Shown in pieces: positions 8,943 through 17,589 of a stretch of DNA of 64,000 bases. This DNA comes from Alloacidobacterium dinghuense. GTDB lineage: Bacteria > Acidobacteriota > Terriglobia > Terriglobales > Acidobacteriaceae. The stretch is from positions 5,208,001-5,272,000 of the forward strand of contig NZ_CP060394.1 of the NCBI RefSeq assembly GCF_014274465.1, written 5' to 3'. The notes beneath the pieces were generated by a model. That model did no database searches and was not told the DNA's origin. It was given only the letters and a program-made list of their open reading frames with translations. Made by a program: the position numbers and the translations under genes. Each line of letters opens with the position of its first letter. Within the stretch, counting starts at the first letter, position 1.

Positions 8943-9377
8943 ATGCCCCGCAATTCCGGCCAACAGACCGACGTGTCTATGGGCTATCTAATTCTGCGCG
9001 TAAGCATCGGGCTCAACATCTTCACGCATGGCTTGAGCCGCATCCTTGCCGGTCCAGCGAATTTCGCACATATTCTGGTCCCGATGTTTCAACATACTTT
9101 TTTACCCGCAACATCGGTATATCTATTTGGGTTGTGCTTACCATGGGCCGAAGCCGCCGTCGGTTTTTTCCTCTTGATAGGCATCTACACTCGCTACGTT
9201 ATCTTAGTCGGGGCACTTCTCATGCTCAGCCTCACGTTCGGTGCGACATTGCGCCAGGATTGGGAGAGTGCCGGACTTCAACTCATCTACGTCGCGATCT
9301 ATACGGCACTTCTGGCTTTCAGGCAGTACAACCAGTTCTCGGCTGACGGGCATTTGAGACGAAGCGAAACCGATTAA
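8943..9377 (+). CDS. DoxX-family membrane protein
   Basis: The product is 144 aa with about four membrane helices: YLILRVSIGLNIFTHGLSRI, TSVYLFGLCLPWAEAAVGFFLLIGI, YVILVGALLMLSLTFG, and LQLIYVAIYTALLA. The GLNIFTHGLSRI entry motif is typical of DoxX. Family members are linked to redox stress and thiol metabolism. A strong ribosome site GAGGAGG at 8931-8937 fixes the start at 8943. Confidence 0.8.
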   Translation: MPRNSGQQTDVSMGYLILRVSIGLNIFTHGLSRILAGPANFAHILVPMFQHTFLPATSVYLFGLCLPWAEAAVGFFLLIGIYTRYVILVGALLMLSLTFGATLRQDWESAGLQLIYVAIYTALLAFRQYNQFSADGHLRRSETD

Positions 9378-9543
9378 CTCGAATTTGTCAAATTGATCAT
9401 CTCGAAGCTATTAAGTTGCGCATGATCAATCTCGTCGGCTGGCAGGACTCTGTGACCCGCTGCACAACATTGTGCCGACACTCAGTTGTGACCGACCCCT
9501 TCCGCAATTCGGACGGTACGCTCATTATCAAGCACACTGATCG

Positions 9544-10560
9544 TTAAAAGCCCGTCAGCACAATCTTTCCTCGCGTCCGGCCAGATTCCAGCATCGTGTG
9601 TGCCTTCTTGAGATTTGAAGCGTTGATGACTCCTACGTTCTCGCCGATCGTTGTCCGGAGTTCGCCGTTGTCCACCATCTTTGCAACGCTAGAAAGCAAT
9701 TCGTGCTGCCTGATCATGCTTTGTGTCTGGTATTTCGGCCTGGCGAACATGAATTCCCAGTGGAACGAGGCACTCTTATCCTTGAGCGGCTTGACGTCGA
9801 CATGGGGCGGGTCGTCGATCATGCCAATCGTGCCTTCCGGCGCTAAAACTTCGATCATGCCGGGATAATGACAGTCCGAAGCCGTAAGCGCTGCGATGTA
9901 ATTGACGGTGGGAAAACGAATCGACTCAAGCTGGGGCTTGAGCCGCTTCGTGTGGTCAATGACAAAGTGTGCTCCCAATTCAATGCACCAGGCGGAAGTT
10001 TCTGGACGGGACGCGGTTGTAATAACGTTCAGTCCCGTCAGTTTGCGAGCGAGTTGCGTGAGGATTGACCCCACACCGCCTGCGCCACCAATGATCAGAA
10101 TAGAATCTCCGTGCCCAGACGATTTTCCACGCAAGCCAAAACGGTCGACCAGAAGTTCCCAAGCTGTAATGGCAGTGAGCGGAAGGGCTGCGGCTTGGGT
10201 GAAGTCCAGCGTTCTTGGCTTGAGACCAACGATCCGCTCGTCTACCAGATGATACTCAGCGTTTGTGCCCGGTCGAACAACGGAGCCCGCATACCAAACT
10301 TCATCCCCCTTCTTGAAGAGTTCCACGTCTTCGCCAGTATCAATCACCACGCCCGCGCCATCGAAGCCCAGGATTCGGAACTCGTCGCCCGGTAATGGAC
10401 CCACTCCTGCGCGCAGCTTGGTATCTGCTGGGTTCACAGAAACAGCCTCGATTCTGACCAAGAGGTCCCGACCGCTCGGTGTCGGTACAGGAACCTCAAT
10501 ATCGATGAGTGAATCGAGATTCGAGATGGGGAGCGGTTTCTTGTATCCCACGCCCTTCAT
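9544..10560 (-). CDS. Zinc-type alcohol dehydrogenase / quinone oxidoreductase-like MDR protein
   Basis: The product is 338 aa. It is a medium-chain reductase of the zinc-binding-alcohol-dehydrogenase (ZADH) subgroup. The N-terminal GroES-like domain has SVNPADTKLRAG; the FDGAGVVIDTG segment follows. The Rossmann motif is IIGGAGGVGSILTQLARKL. Catalytic zinc ligands of classical ADHs are absent, so it probably reduces quinones or enals with NADPH. It is convergent with the DoxX gene and is the last gene before the attachment relic at 10904. Confidence 0.82.
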   Translation of the reverse strand: MKGVGYKKPLPISNLDSLIDIEVPVPTPSGRDLLVRIEAVSVNPADTKLRAGVGPLPGDEFRILGFDGAGVVIDTGEDVELFKKGDEVWYAGSVVRPGTNAEYHLVDERIVGLKPRTLDFTQAAALPLTAITAWELLVDRFGLRGKSSGHGDSILIIGGAGGVGSILTQLARKLTGLNVITTASRPETSAWCIELGAHFVIDHTKRLKPQLESIRFPTVNYIAALTASDCHYPGMIEVLAPEGTIGMIDDPPHVDVKPLKDKSASFHWEFMFARPKYQTQSMIRQHELLSSVAKMVDNGELRTTIGENVGVINASNLKKAHTMLESGRTRGKIVLTGF

Positions 10561-10840
10561 TTAGTCTTCTCCTGCCCACTTGCGATCAATGCCTCAAGAG
10601 TGCGCAAAGGTTCCTCTTGCCCCACGAGGTATCACCAGAAAGAGTCTATCGAGGTAGATGTCGGAACACGCCCCAAGATCGGGCAGACCTGATCCTGCGA
10701 AATCTGGTAGGGGAGAGCTCGATTTCAGAATTCGTGGCAACATACAATCGCGTGTAAGCGAGAACGTCTATGAGTTATGACGCGTGAAATCGGTCGATTT
10801 GGTGGTCGGGAACAATACGGGAACAACCTGGGGAGGAAAC
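10561..10840. other. Intergenic stretch left of attachment relic A
   Basis: No gene is supported here. It contains the 19-base element CGGGAACAATACGGGAACA at 10807-10825, which also occurs inverted at 56244-56262. The element is itself a tandem pair of GGGAACA separated by four bases, a layout seen at integrase arm sites. Confidence 0.5.
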
Positions 10841-10870
10841 CAGCCCAAATGATCCCAAACAATCCTAAAT
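10841..10870 (+). repeat. Three 10-bp direct repeats, candidate integrase arm-type sites (copy A)
   Basis: Three consecutive decamers read cagcccaaat, gatcccaaac, aatcctaaat (consensus natCCyAAAy). A matching triplet sits at the same relative place before relic B (21386-21415). The position just outside a tRNA 3' fragment and beside an integrase gene suggests arm-type binding sites. Confidence 0.5.
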
Positions 10871-10903
10871 CGCACCTTGCTAACAGCTTTTGTTTCAATC
10901 GGG

Positions 10904-10989
10904 TCCGCTGATTCTAAGCCACTTAGGTCCATTGGTAGGGGGCCCTGAAAAGGCCGGCGTCGGCGGTTCGATCCCGTCTCTGGCCACCA
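10904..10989 (+). other. Attachment-site relic A: 3' half of tRNA-Phe(GAA)
   Basis: The segment ends with an anticodon loop carrying GAA (10947-10949), a variable loop, the T arm GGCGG-TTCGATC-CCGTC, and acceptor strand TCTGGCC + A + CCA ending at 10989. From anticodon to final A is exactly 43 nt, the canonical 34-76 spacing. No 5' acceptor strand (GGCCAGA expected) is present, so it is not a working tRNA. The upstream part (TCCGCTGATTC...) is shared with relics B and C. The integrase gene follows immediately. Best read as an att site left by island integration into a tRNA-Phe gene. Confidence 0.75.
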
Positions 10990-11117
10990 CATTCTAAAAG
11001 ACTTAGCCAAATTCCGTCGCAGATCCCAGTCCGCTCTCAGTCCGCATCGAAAGACGTGCCAACAGCCCCTACGGTAGCCGCATGATGATCGAGAACTTAG
11101 CGCCAATCACCGTTTCC

Positions 11118-12356
11118 TTAGTCCGCTCCCAGTCCGCTTTGATCCGCCGCGTGGCTGAGAATCGCGATTAACATTTCCCCCGCGGCGGCCATGCGATCCT
11201 GGCTGACAGCGTGGCTGTAAAACTGGAGCGTCAATTTGACATCGCTATGTCTAAGCAGAGTTTGCACCGTTTTTGGATCAGTTCTGATGCGAACCAGGAA
11301 CGATGCGAGACTGTGGCGAAGGTTGTGAAATCCGAACCGGCGCGGATCGTCCTCCACTAGCCGCCCGCAATCATCTCGATGCGATGAAAGAATTCCAGCC
11401 TTCGCTGCGGCCGGGCGCAGATAATCTTCAACGAGCATATTCGCTACCCGCGGCTGCTTGCCTTTCAGTCGAAACGAAGCAAACACCCAGTCGCCTGGGT
11501 CCGAATAGGCGGTCTTCTTTTTCCAGCGAAGCATGAATTCGGCCAGCAGTGGATGGAGCGGCACAGGCCCCTTTGAAGCCTTGGTCTTTGGCAAACCCAC
11601 TTGGCCTCCCGTCCAGGTGCGACGTACATGAATCATCGCCTCCGCGAAATTTACATCCTGCCATTGCAATCCCAGGCACTCGGAGATGCGCAGACCAGTG
11701 CCCGCAGCCAAAAGCGTCAGAGTGCGCTCCGGCTCCTGTAGGTTTCGGACGATTGCGTAAGCTTGTTCGGGAGTAATGATCATGGCTTCGTAGCAGCTGG
11801 TTGTCTTGCAACGGACGAAGCGCATTGGATTCGATTCCTGAGTTCGTGGAATCAAGCCATATCGTTGGCCGTGGCGATAGACCAGAGACATGACACGTCG
11901 CAGTCGGTCGAGAGTTGGATTTTCAAGCTCCTCTTCCTTCTTCAGAGTCGTCAGCCACTCCTCGACTTCGAGCGGTTCTATATCCAGCGCAATTCTGTTG
12001 CCCCATTTCGGAAGCAAGCGGTTTCGGAGGGCGCGGTCGTAACCTTTTATTGTGGTATGCGCCTTTGGGTGGATTGATTCTGTTCGCTCGACCAATTCGT
12101 GTTCGGCGTAGTGCAGTACAAGGTCGCCAAATGTGACACCGCGTCGCGAGTCCACCGGATTGATCGGAAGATGCAATCGCTCGACTTCAGCCCAGGCTGT
12201 AAGTTTGTCGGGAAGATCGCGGATCAAACCAAGAGGGATCTTGTTCTCCACTCGCCTGCCGTCGGACTTGCGCGTAGTTCGAAAATGGAGCACCCATGTT
12301 TCACCCGGTATGCGTGTTTCCTTCTTCAGCCAACCTCGTTGTCGTCTTTGCGTCAT
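11118..12356 (-). CDS. Tyrosine recombinase / phage-type integrase
   Basis: The product is 412 aa. An N-terminal arm/SAM-like region (about 75-165) precedes the catalytic domain. Catalytic residues are visible: Arg223 (AGTGLRISE), Lys258 or Lys260, His344 and Arg347 (FHNLRHSLASF), His370 (LLRHSDVK) and nucleophile Tyr380 (FYSHAV). All key residues are intact, so it could still be active. It is transcribed toward relic A, whose tRNA 3' end lies about 130 bp beyond its stop. This arrangement is typical of islands integrated at tRNA 3' ends. No excisionase or phage structural genes are seen. Confidence 0.92.
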   Translation of the reverse strand: MTQRRQRGWLKKETRIPGETWVLHFRTTRKSDGRRVENKIPLGLIRDLPDKLTAWAEVERLHLPINPVDSRRGVTFGDLVLHYAEHELVERTESIHPKAHTTIKGYDRALRNRLLPKWGNRIALDIEPLEVEEWLTTLKKEEELENPTLDRLRRVMSLVYRHGQRYGLIPRTQESNPMRFVRCKTTSCYEAMIITPEQAYAIVRNLQEPERTLTLLAAGTGLRISECLGLQWQDVNFAEAMIHVRRTWTGGQVGLPKTKASKGPVPLHPLLAEFMLRWKKKTAYSDPGDWVFASFRLKGKQPRVANMLVEDYLRPAAAKAGILSSHRDDCGRLVEDDPRRFGFHNLRHSLASFLVRIRTDPKTVQTLLRHSDVKLTLQFYSHAVSQDRMAAAGEMLIAILSHAADQSGLGAD

Positions 12357-12634
12357 GTGTCACTCCTTGAGACAGCCTTGCGCTCAGATTCTCGAATATT
12401 CAGAGGACTGCGCATAGGCGAAGTTGCACGAAGCGACACTACAGGCAGGCATCTGGGAGCGTGAAATCCGGTAAGTACAGACAACTGCCATCGCGGTGGA
12501 TGAGCGCGTTGACCTGTACGGCCAACTGAAACGCATTGGTCTAAGCTATTGCCTTGATAAAACAACTCGACCACTAGGATGATGGCTACATCGAGACACA
12601 AGGGCGCATTCACGAATTTGAAGAATACGATCCG
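12357..12634. other. Intergenic stretch upstream of the integrase
   Basis: No coding pattern, repeat or RNA gene could be supported. It should contain the integrase promoter on the minus strand, but no clear -35/-10 pair stands out. Confidence 0.4.
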
Positions 12635-12962
12635 CTAGTCAGACATCCGTTCCTTCCTTTGTCCATGGCTACGAGCGAGCCACTCAGTTGGTGACATTTC
12701 GGAGACGCTGGGTGAAGACTCGCGTCAGGGCTGTGGCATTGGTGTATCCAACGGCGGCTGCGATGAGCTTCAGCGAGTTGCCCTTGCGCAACATCGTTTG
12801 GGCAACTCCCAGGCGCCAGTTCGTCAGGTAATCAAATGGCGTCATGCCGACGACCTTGCGAAAGTGGGCGGCGAAGCGCGCGCGGGACATACCAGCGCTT
12901 TGAGCCAACTGTTCCAGCGACCAGGCAGTTTCAGGGTGTTTATGCATGTCCTCGATCGCCAC
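12635..12962 (-). pseudogene. Truncated AraC-family regulator (DNA-binding domain only)
   Basis: Reading leftward from about 12962, the frame gives AIEDMHKHPETAWSLEQLAQ, SAGMSRARFAAHFRKVVG and ALTRVFTQRL, the two helix-turn-helix units of an AraC protein. The sensor domain is missing. Near 12690 the reading frame shifts: the usual tail MSPTEWLARSHG continues in another frame to a stop at 12635. The gene is thus broken at both ends. Its upstream edge abuts a truncated DUF417 gene on the other strand. Confidence 0.8.
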
Positions 12963-13399
12963 TTACCAGTTGGCAATTCAAGGTCTTTGGACCATATATT
13001 CTGGGGGATATGATCGGGGCCACTGAATGGACAGCAGCACTCCTGCTGATCATTGGCTACTTCAAACCGAAAGCAGGCATTCTGGCCGGGATCATTCTAG
13101 TCGGCATGTTCTTCACCACAAGCAGCATGTTGATCACAACCCCGGATGACACCATCGTGTTTCACGGCATCCATTACATGAACAATCTCGGCCTGTTTCT
13201 CTTCAAGGACATTATCTCTTTCGGAGTTGCGTTCTATCTGATCAGCTATTTCGGCAAGAAGGCAATCCTTTCCGAAAACAAAGCTAATAGCCAAAATGCC
13301 GCTTTCCTGCTCAGAGATGTGGTCCCTCCGTCGGCGTCGGTCTATCTAGTAAAGCAGGACGCTGCCAGAGCCACGCTTGTTACTGAGATTACGTGGTGA
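12955..13399 (+). pseudogene. 5'-truncated DUF417 (YkgB-like) membrane protein
   Basis: From about 12955 the frame reads SPLTSWQFKVFG, then DMIGATEWTAALLLIIGYF and three further hydrophobic stretches, matching DUF417/YkgB. The first 50 or so residues, including the first helix and a start, are absent because the sequence runs directly into the truncated AraC gene. The end (YLISYFGKKAILSENKANSQ to the stop) is intact. YkgB-type proteins are inner-membrane proteins linked to reactive-chlorine stress. Confidence 0.75.
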
Positions 13400-13573
13400 C
13401 ACGTTCGAAGAGTTCACGTGGACCGTGTTCGGCGCCGAGCGCACCATTCCTACAAGCCTGTCGTTGATCGTCTCTTACCAGACCCGCAACGCATGAATGA
13501 AGGGCGCAGATATCGGCGCCGGCCACGTTGCTGTGGCATCAAATTCTGTCCGTCGCACGAAGAAGAGGAAGAT

Positions 13574-13726
13574 ATGAACGACCAAACCGGGAAATTGTTA
13601 ATCGTTGAGTCTGACGACGCTCTGAGAGCAACCCTCATCGCTGTGCTTGAAGACGCAGGATACAGGGTTTCAACTGATTACCGCGGAGGAATGAAAGCCG
13701 TTCTAGCATTGCCCACTCTTCAATGA
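13574..13726 (+). pseudogene. Truncated response-regulator receiver domain
   Basis: Fifty codons encode MNDQTGKLLIVESDDALRAT, continuing TLIAVLEDAGYRVSTDYRGG. This is the first third of a receiver domain, including the acidic pair (here SD) after LIVE. The phosphoacceptor Asp and the rest are missing, so it cannot act as a regulator. A GAAGAGGAA sequence upstream is a plausible ribosome site, so the fragment may still be translated. Confidence 0.72.
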
Positions 13727-13733
13727 TCAAGGT

Positions 13734-13829
13734 CAGGTCATAGGAATCAACTTCGCGATACTACGCGATTTCGGCGGATCAAATTTTGCCATTCCCGTGC
13801 GTTTTGTGGAGTCACTCTTGAAGCCCTGA
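13734..13829 (+). pseudogene. C-terminal fragment of a trypsin-like (DegP/HtrA-type) serine protease
   Basis: An open stretch without its own start reads QVIGINFAILRDFGGSNFAI then PVRFVESLLKP and stop. This is the last beta-strand region of S1C-type proteases, where G-x-x-VGIN and NFAIPV are conserved. The catalytic triad is missing. It begins a few bases after the truncated receiver gene, so two unrelated gene ends have been joined. Confidence 0.65.
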
Positions 13830-13905
13830 GACGTGTAACCAAACGCGCTCTCAGTACCTCTCATCTTCGAAAGCGCCTATACAAAATAGAAATGGAGTCA
13901 CCCAG

Positions 13906-14316
13906 ATGTTTGATATGAAGAATCTCACTCGGCTCAAAAAGCTCGATGAGAATGCGCCTGACACGATGAAAGCCTTTTGGGCTTTTGATAAAGAGGCGTT
14001 CAAAGAGGGTGCTATCGATGTCTTGCACAAACAGTTGATGGCGGTCGCCGTTGCGCTCACGACGCAATGCCCATACTGCATTGAGTTGCATGTGAAGGCA
14101 GCGCGTCAGGCCGGCGCAAATGACACGATGCTGACGGAAGCAGCCATAGGTGCCGCGGCAATGCGGGCGGGCGCGGCCGTCACTCACGCGTCGCACTGTT
14201 CAAAGAGTAATGAAGGCACAGCGGAAGCGCCTCAAGCGGTTCCGCTGGCTCGTTCTTCAACGATCAAGTCATCGGAGCAACCTTTGCGATGGTATTTCAG
14301 GGTCGAATCTTGCTAG
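13906..14316 (+). CDS. Carboxymuconolactone decarboxylase (AhpD-like) family protein
   Basis: The product is 136 aa with the AhpD-type active site CPYC (Cys55, Cys58) followed by ELHVK (His62). Such proteins are alkylhydroperoxidase-like or gamma-carboxymuconolactone decarboxylases, working as multimeric all-alpha bundles in the cytoplasm. The N-terminal 115 residues match the family. The last 20 or so (after CSKSNEGTAEAPQ) look like run-on sequence. It lies directly before a type II NADH dehydrogenase gene. Confidence 0.82.
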   Translation: MFDMKNLTRLKKLDENAPDTMKAFWAFDKEAFKEGAIDVLHKQLMAVAVALTTQCPYCIELHVKAARQAGANDTMLTEAAIGAAAMRAGAAVTHASHCSKSNEGTAEAPQAVPLARSSTIKSSEQPLRWYFRVESC

Positions 14317-14372
14317 CCTCGTGCTTTTTTTTGGGGGAGCATCCAGCTTCAACAGAAAGTTGTAGTGAACCA

Positions 14373-15704
14373 ATGAGTGCAAGAACGCGCAAACAGGTGC
14401 TGATTCTCGGTGGTGGGTTCGGTGGACTCTATACCGCTCTCGGGCTTGAACAGACGCTCGCCCGCGATAGCGATGTGCAGGTCACGTTGGTCAATCGGGA
14501 GAACTTTACCCTCTTCACTCCCATGCTGCATGAGGTTGCTGCAAGCGATCTGGATATGACACATATCGTGAACCCAGTCCGGAAGCTCCTAAGCCACGTC
14601 GTGTTCTTTCATGGGGAGGTGGTACATATTGACCTCGCCTCGAAGCACGTGACGGTGGTGCACGGTCCGGAGCGCCATAGTCACGAACTTAACTACGACT
14701 ATCTCGTTCTCGCTCTTGGGTCGACCACAAACTTCTTCGGGCTGCCGGGCCTTGAGCGCAGGGGCATGACGATGAAGTCGCTGAGCGATGCAATTCACTT
14801 GAGGAATCAACTGATCGATATGTTGGAGGAGGCGGATTTTGAGTGTGCGGCCGGCGAACGGCCTAATTTATTGACGATTGTTGTTGCTGGCGGTGGTTTT
14901 GCCGGGGTCGAGACGGTGGCCGCTGTGAACGATTTTCTGCGCGAATCGATTCGGTTCTATCCACATCTTACGGCAGCCATGCTCCGGGTGGTTTTGGCAC
15001 ATCCGGGTGATGTGATCCTCCCGGAACTGGGGCCAAAATTGGGCGCGTACGCTCAGAAAAAATTGTCAGAGCGCAAAGTAGAGATTCGAGTCAATACAAA
15101 GGTTGTCTGTGTAGACGAGGATGTGGTGGACCTGAGCGACGGCTCTACTATTCCGACGAAGACAATGATTTGGACCGCAGGGACATCTGCGAATCCTCTC
15201 ATTGCCACACTGCCATGCAAATTGGACCGCGGTCGTATTGTGACAAATGAGTACCTGGAAGTGCAGGATTGGCCGGGCGTGTGGGCGCTGGGTGACTGCG
15301 CTTCGATTACAGACCACAAGACTGGCCGGCCACATCCACCGACCGCTCAACATGCCCTCCGGCAAGGTAAAACTGTTGCGAAGAACGTAACCGCGACGAT
15401 TCGTGGCGGCACAAAGACGCGGTTCTCATTTTCCACGTTGGGTCTGCTCGCAGCGATAGGCCGAAGGACCGGTGTGGCGAACATTCTTGGAATTAACTTC
15501 TCAGGTTTCGTTGCCTGGTTTCTGTGGCGCACCATTTATCTGAGTAAGTTGCCTCGTTTGGAGAAGAAGGTCCGCGTAGCCTTGGATTGGACGCTCGATT
15601 TGCTTTTTAGCAAGGACCTCGTCCACCTCCTCGATCTCCGGGCTCCGACGGTGTCGCAAATCGAACAAGAGGTGGATACTTCGCTTGCGAGGTCCGAGCG
15701 GTAG
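14373..15704 (+). CDS. ndh: NAD(P)/FAD-dependent oxidoreductase, type II NADH dehydrogenase-like
   Basis: The product is 443 aa. The FAD-binding motif LILGGGFGGLYTA is at the N terminus, and a second dinucleotide motif VAGGGFAGVETV lies mid-protein for NAD(P)H. The FAD-contact block VWALGDCASI and following HPPTAQHALRQGK are typical of Ndh. A C-terminal amphipathic/hydrophobic segment (NFSGFVAWFLWRTIYL) would bind the membrane. It would pass electrons from NADH to quinones without pumping protons. The ATG at 14373 is chosen because homology starts there; no strong ribosome site is visible. Confidence 0.87.
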   Translation: MSARTRKQVLILGGGFGGLYTALGLEQTLARDSDVQVTLVNRENFTLFTPMLHEVAASDLDMTHIVNPVRKLLSHVVFFHGEVVHIDLASKHVTVVHGPERHSHELNYDYLVLALGSTTNFFGLPGLERRGMTMKSLSDAIHLRNQLIDMLEEADFECAAGERPNLLTIVVAGGGFAGVETVAAVNDFLRESIRFYPHLTAAMLRVVLAHPGDVILPELGPKLGAYAQKKLSERKVEIRVNTKVVCVDEDVVDLSDGSTIPTKTMIWTAGTSANPLIATLPCKLDRGRIVTNEYLEVQDWPGVWALGDCASITDHKTGRPHPPTAQHALRQGKTVAKNVTATIRGGTKTRFSFSTLGLLAAIGRRTGVANILGINFSGFVAWFLWRTIYLSKLPRLEKKVRVALDWTLDLLFSKDLVHLLDLRAPTVSQIEQEVDTSLARSER

Positions 15705-15870
15705 CTGCACGATGTAGTCGAATCCGGAGGTCCGCTCGCGATTTCTGTGCGGATGTCGTCGCGCTCATAATCGAACACGTCATGGGCACCGGCTGCCGGG
15801 CCAGTGCGATCGATTGCAGCGTGCGGTCGTTGCTGGTGACCTGTCCGGGCCCCAAGGCACGCGCTGCGCG

Positions 15871-16716
15871 TCATCCGAGCCCGGCTGCTCGCGCGATCAG
15901 AAACAAGCCGGTTCCGATTATGACCGCTCCGATCGCTCGCGCGACCCGCTCGGCCGCCGGCGCCAGGCGCTCGACCGTGATGGCGCCCGCCACCACCGCC
16001 ATCGCGCGCAGGTCCATTACGCCAATCACCAGCAGGATCGCCATCAGGCCCGCGCAGCACTGGCTGCAGTGCAGCCCCAGGCGCAGGCCGTGCCGCCACG
16101 CGGTGGCGGCGCACGGTGAAAGCGCGCCGGGCCCGGGCGCATCGCGGCAGCTGTCAAGCTGACGGGCCTTCCACGCGGTGAACTGGAACGCGCCCGCTAT
16201 CACGACCACCACGCCGACCGCGATCGGAACCGCGGTCGATAGCGCCGGATGCCGCATCTCGAGTGCCGCCAGCGCGACCCCCACCGGAAAGGCGGCGATT
16301 CCCCACGTGGTCCACACCGAGAAATAACCGGCCCCAACCAGCGCGGTCAGCTTGCCAAGATTTTCCGCGCCGCCCAGCGCTCGCCGATAGCGCGACAGCA
16401 TTGGCACCAGCGACGGCAGCATCATCGCCGCCATCATCACGCCCCACATACAGACGAACGACGACGACGCTCCCGCCCACGACTGTCCGGGCATTCGCAT
16501 CCACGCCATCGACATCGTCCACCCGCCGGCCATCGTCATCCCGCCCATCGCCGACATCGAGTTGCACCAGACGATCGTCACCGCCGCGCTGGCGGCGAAC
16601 AGCAACGCCGCGACGGCGAAAAACGCGCGCTCGGAAATCGCGCGGGCGCAAATGGCGCACTCGAACTTGCCGTAACTCGCGTCGGTCATTTTCAATACTG
16701 ATTCTTGCCGCTTCAA
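15871..16716 (-). CDS. DUF2182 integral membrane protein
   Basis: The product is 281 aa (or 272 from an internal Met at 16689), with six or so membrane helices. The Met-rich GGMTMAGGWTMSMAWMRMPG stretch followed by CMWGVMMAAMMLPSLVPML is the DUF2182 signature of a predicted metal-binding membrane protein. The coding sequence and its neighbour at 16727 are visibly more GC-rich than flanking genes. It is ten bases downstream of the DUF899 gene, an apparent two-gene operon. Confidence 0.82.
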   Translation of the reverse strand: MKRQESVLKMTDASYGKFECAICARAISERAFFAVAALLFAASAAVTIVWCNSMSAMGGMTMAGGWTMSMAWMRMPGQSWAGASSSFVCMWGVMMAAMMLPSLVPMLSRYRRALGGAENLGKLTALVGAGYFSVWTTWGIAAFPVGVALAALEMRHPALSTAVPIAVGVVVVIAGAFQFTAWKARQLDSCRDAPGPGALSPCAATAWRHGLRLGLHCSQCCAGLMAILLVIGVMDLRAMAVVAGAITVERLAPAAERVARAIGAVIIGTGLFLIARAAGLG

Positions 16717-16726
16717 CGAGGACTTC

Positions 16727-17494
16727 CTAGTACTGCAGGTTGGGGTAGGCAGCGCTGTCTCCGCGTCCCTCGCGCGTCAAATCGAGAGCGCCGTAGATTA
16801 CCCAGACCGGGTCGAGGGAGCTGGTGTCGCCGCGCTTGAATGTCATCTCGCTCGTCCAGTGGTGATAGATCCCGTCCTCGCCGCGTGAGAACACGTTCAG
16901 GACCGGGAGCTGCCCGCCGTCCGGTGCTTCCGCATGGTAGTCGCGGTTGAAGGTGTTGTTCCGCGAGGACAACAGCCGCAGGTTGCGCCAGCCGCGTTCT
17001 TGTGCGTAGGCGCCGAGCCGATCGGGGCTTGTCTTCGCGATCACGACGAGGTTGATGCGCTCGGCGAGGTGAAAAGCAGCACCATCGAGCCCGTCAACGA
17101 CCGATGTGCATGACGGGCACGGCTGATCGACCAGGGGCAGTTCGGCTGTCTTGCCCCCTGGGGCGCCCGCTCGTTGGTCTTCTGACCAGCGCGGGAACAT
17201 CATGTTGTAGATGACCAGCGAGTTCCTGCCCGGTGCGAACAACTCCGAGAACCTGACCTTGCTGCCATCGGCCGCGGACTCGAAGACGTAGTCCTCCCTG
17301 ATGAGGCCGCCAGCTGGGAGTGCGCGGCGCTGGGCGGCGACCTGCTCGTTCTGCCGCCGGAGCTCTGCCTCAGCCTCCAACAGCTCGTTGCGCGCGCGCC
17401 GGTATTCGCTCGACTCGCCGGGGAAGTGGACATTCGGATCGAGGAGTACTTCCCGCCACTTGTTCATGTCGCGTGGTTTGCCTTTGAGAGCCAT
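16727..17494 (-). CDS. DUF899 thioredoxin-fold protein
   Basis: The product is 255 aa. It carries the DUF899 pattern: KWREVLLDPNV near the start, an EAELRRQNEQVAAQRRALP helix, YVFESAADGSKVRFSELF, and a CPSC redox motif in a thioredoxin-like fold. The C-terminal LDPVWVIYGALDLT motif is also typical. The start at 17494 (MALKG) is preferred for its AAGGATGG upstream; 17503 is an alternative. It is cytoplasmic, of unknown substrate, and likely co-transcribed with the DUF2182 gene. Base composition suggests transfer from a higher-GC donor. Confidence 0.85.
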   Translation of the reverse strand: MALKGKPRDMNKWREVLLDPNVHFPGESSEYRRARNELLEAEAELRRQNEQVAAQRRALPAGGLIREDYVFESAADGSKVRFSELFAPGRNSLVIYNMMFPRWSEDQRAGAPGGKTAELPLVDQPCPSCTSVVDGLDGAAFHLAERINLVVIAKTSPDRLGAYAQERGWRNLRLLSSRNNTFNRDYHAEAPDGGQLPVLNVFSRGEDGIYHHWTSEMTFKRGDTSSLDPVWVIYGALDLTREGRGDSAAYPNLQY

Positions 17495-17589
17495 TGTTTC
17501 CATCCTTTTCTCTGCTCCGAACTCCTTCTCCCTTGTGGAGTGGGAGATCGGGAGCGTCCTTTCATATACTGCGCCTTTTCGCCGCGCTT

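Noticed and set aside
10904-10989. A complete tRNA gene
   Set aside because: The anticodon and 3' half are canonical, but no GGCCAGA-like 5' acceptor strand or D arm is present upstream.
10768-11106. Minus-strand 112-codon frame over relic A (WWPETGSNRRRR)
   Set aside because: It is the reverse complement of the tRNA 3' fragment; such frames are a common artefact at tRNA genes.
15536-16114. Minus-strand 192-codon frame across the Ndh end and DUF2182 gene
   Set aside because: Overlaps two real genes and has no family features.
16154-16660. Long alternative frames over the DUF2182 gene
   Set aside because: They are shadows caused by high GC; composition is Arg/Asp-rich and no family is recognisable.
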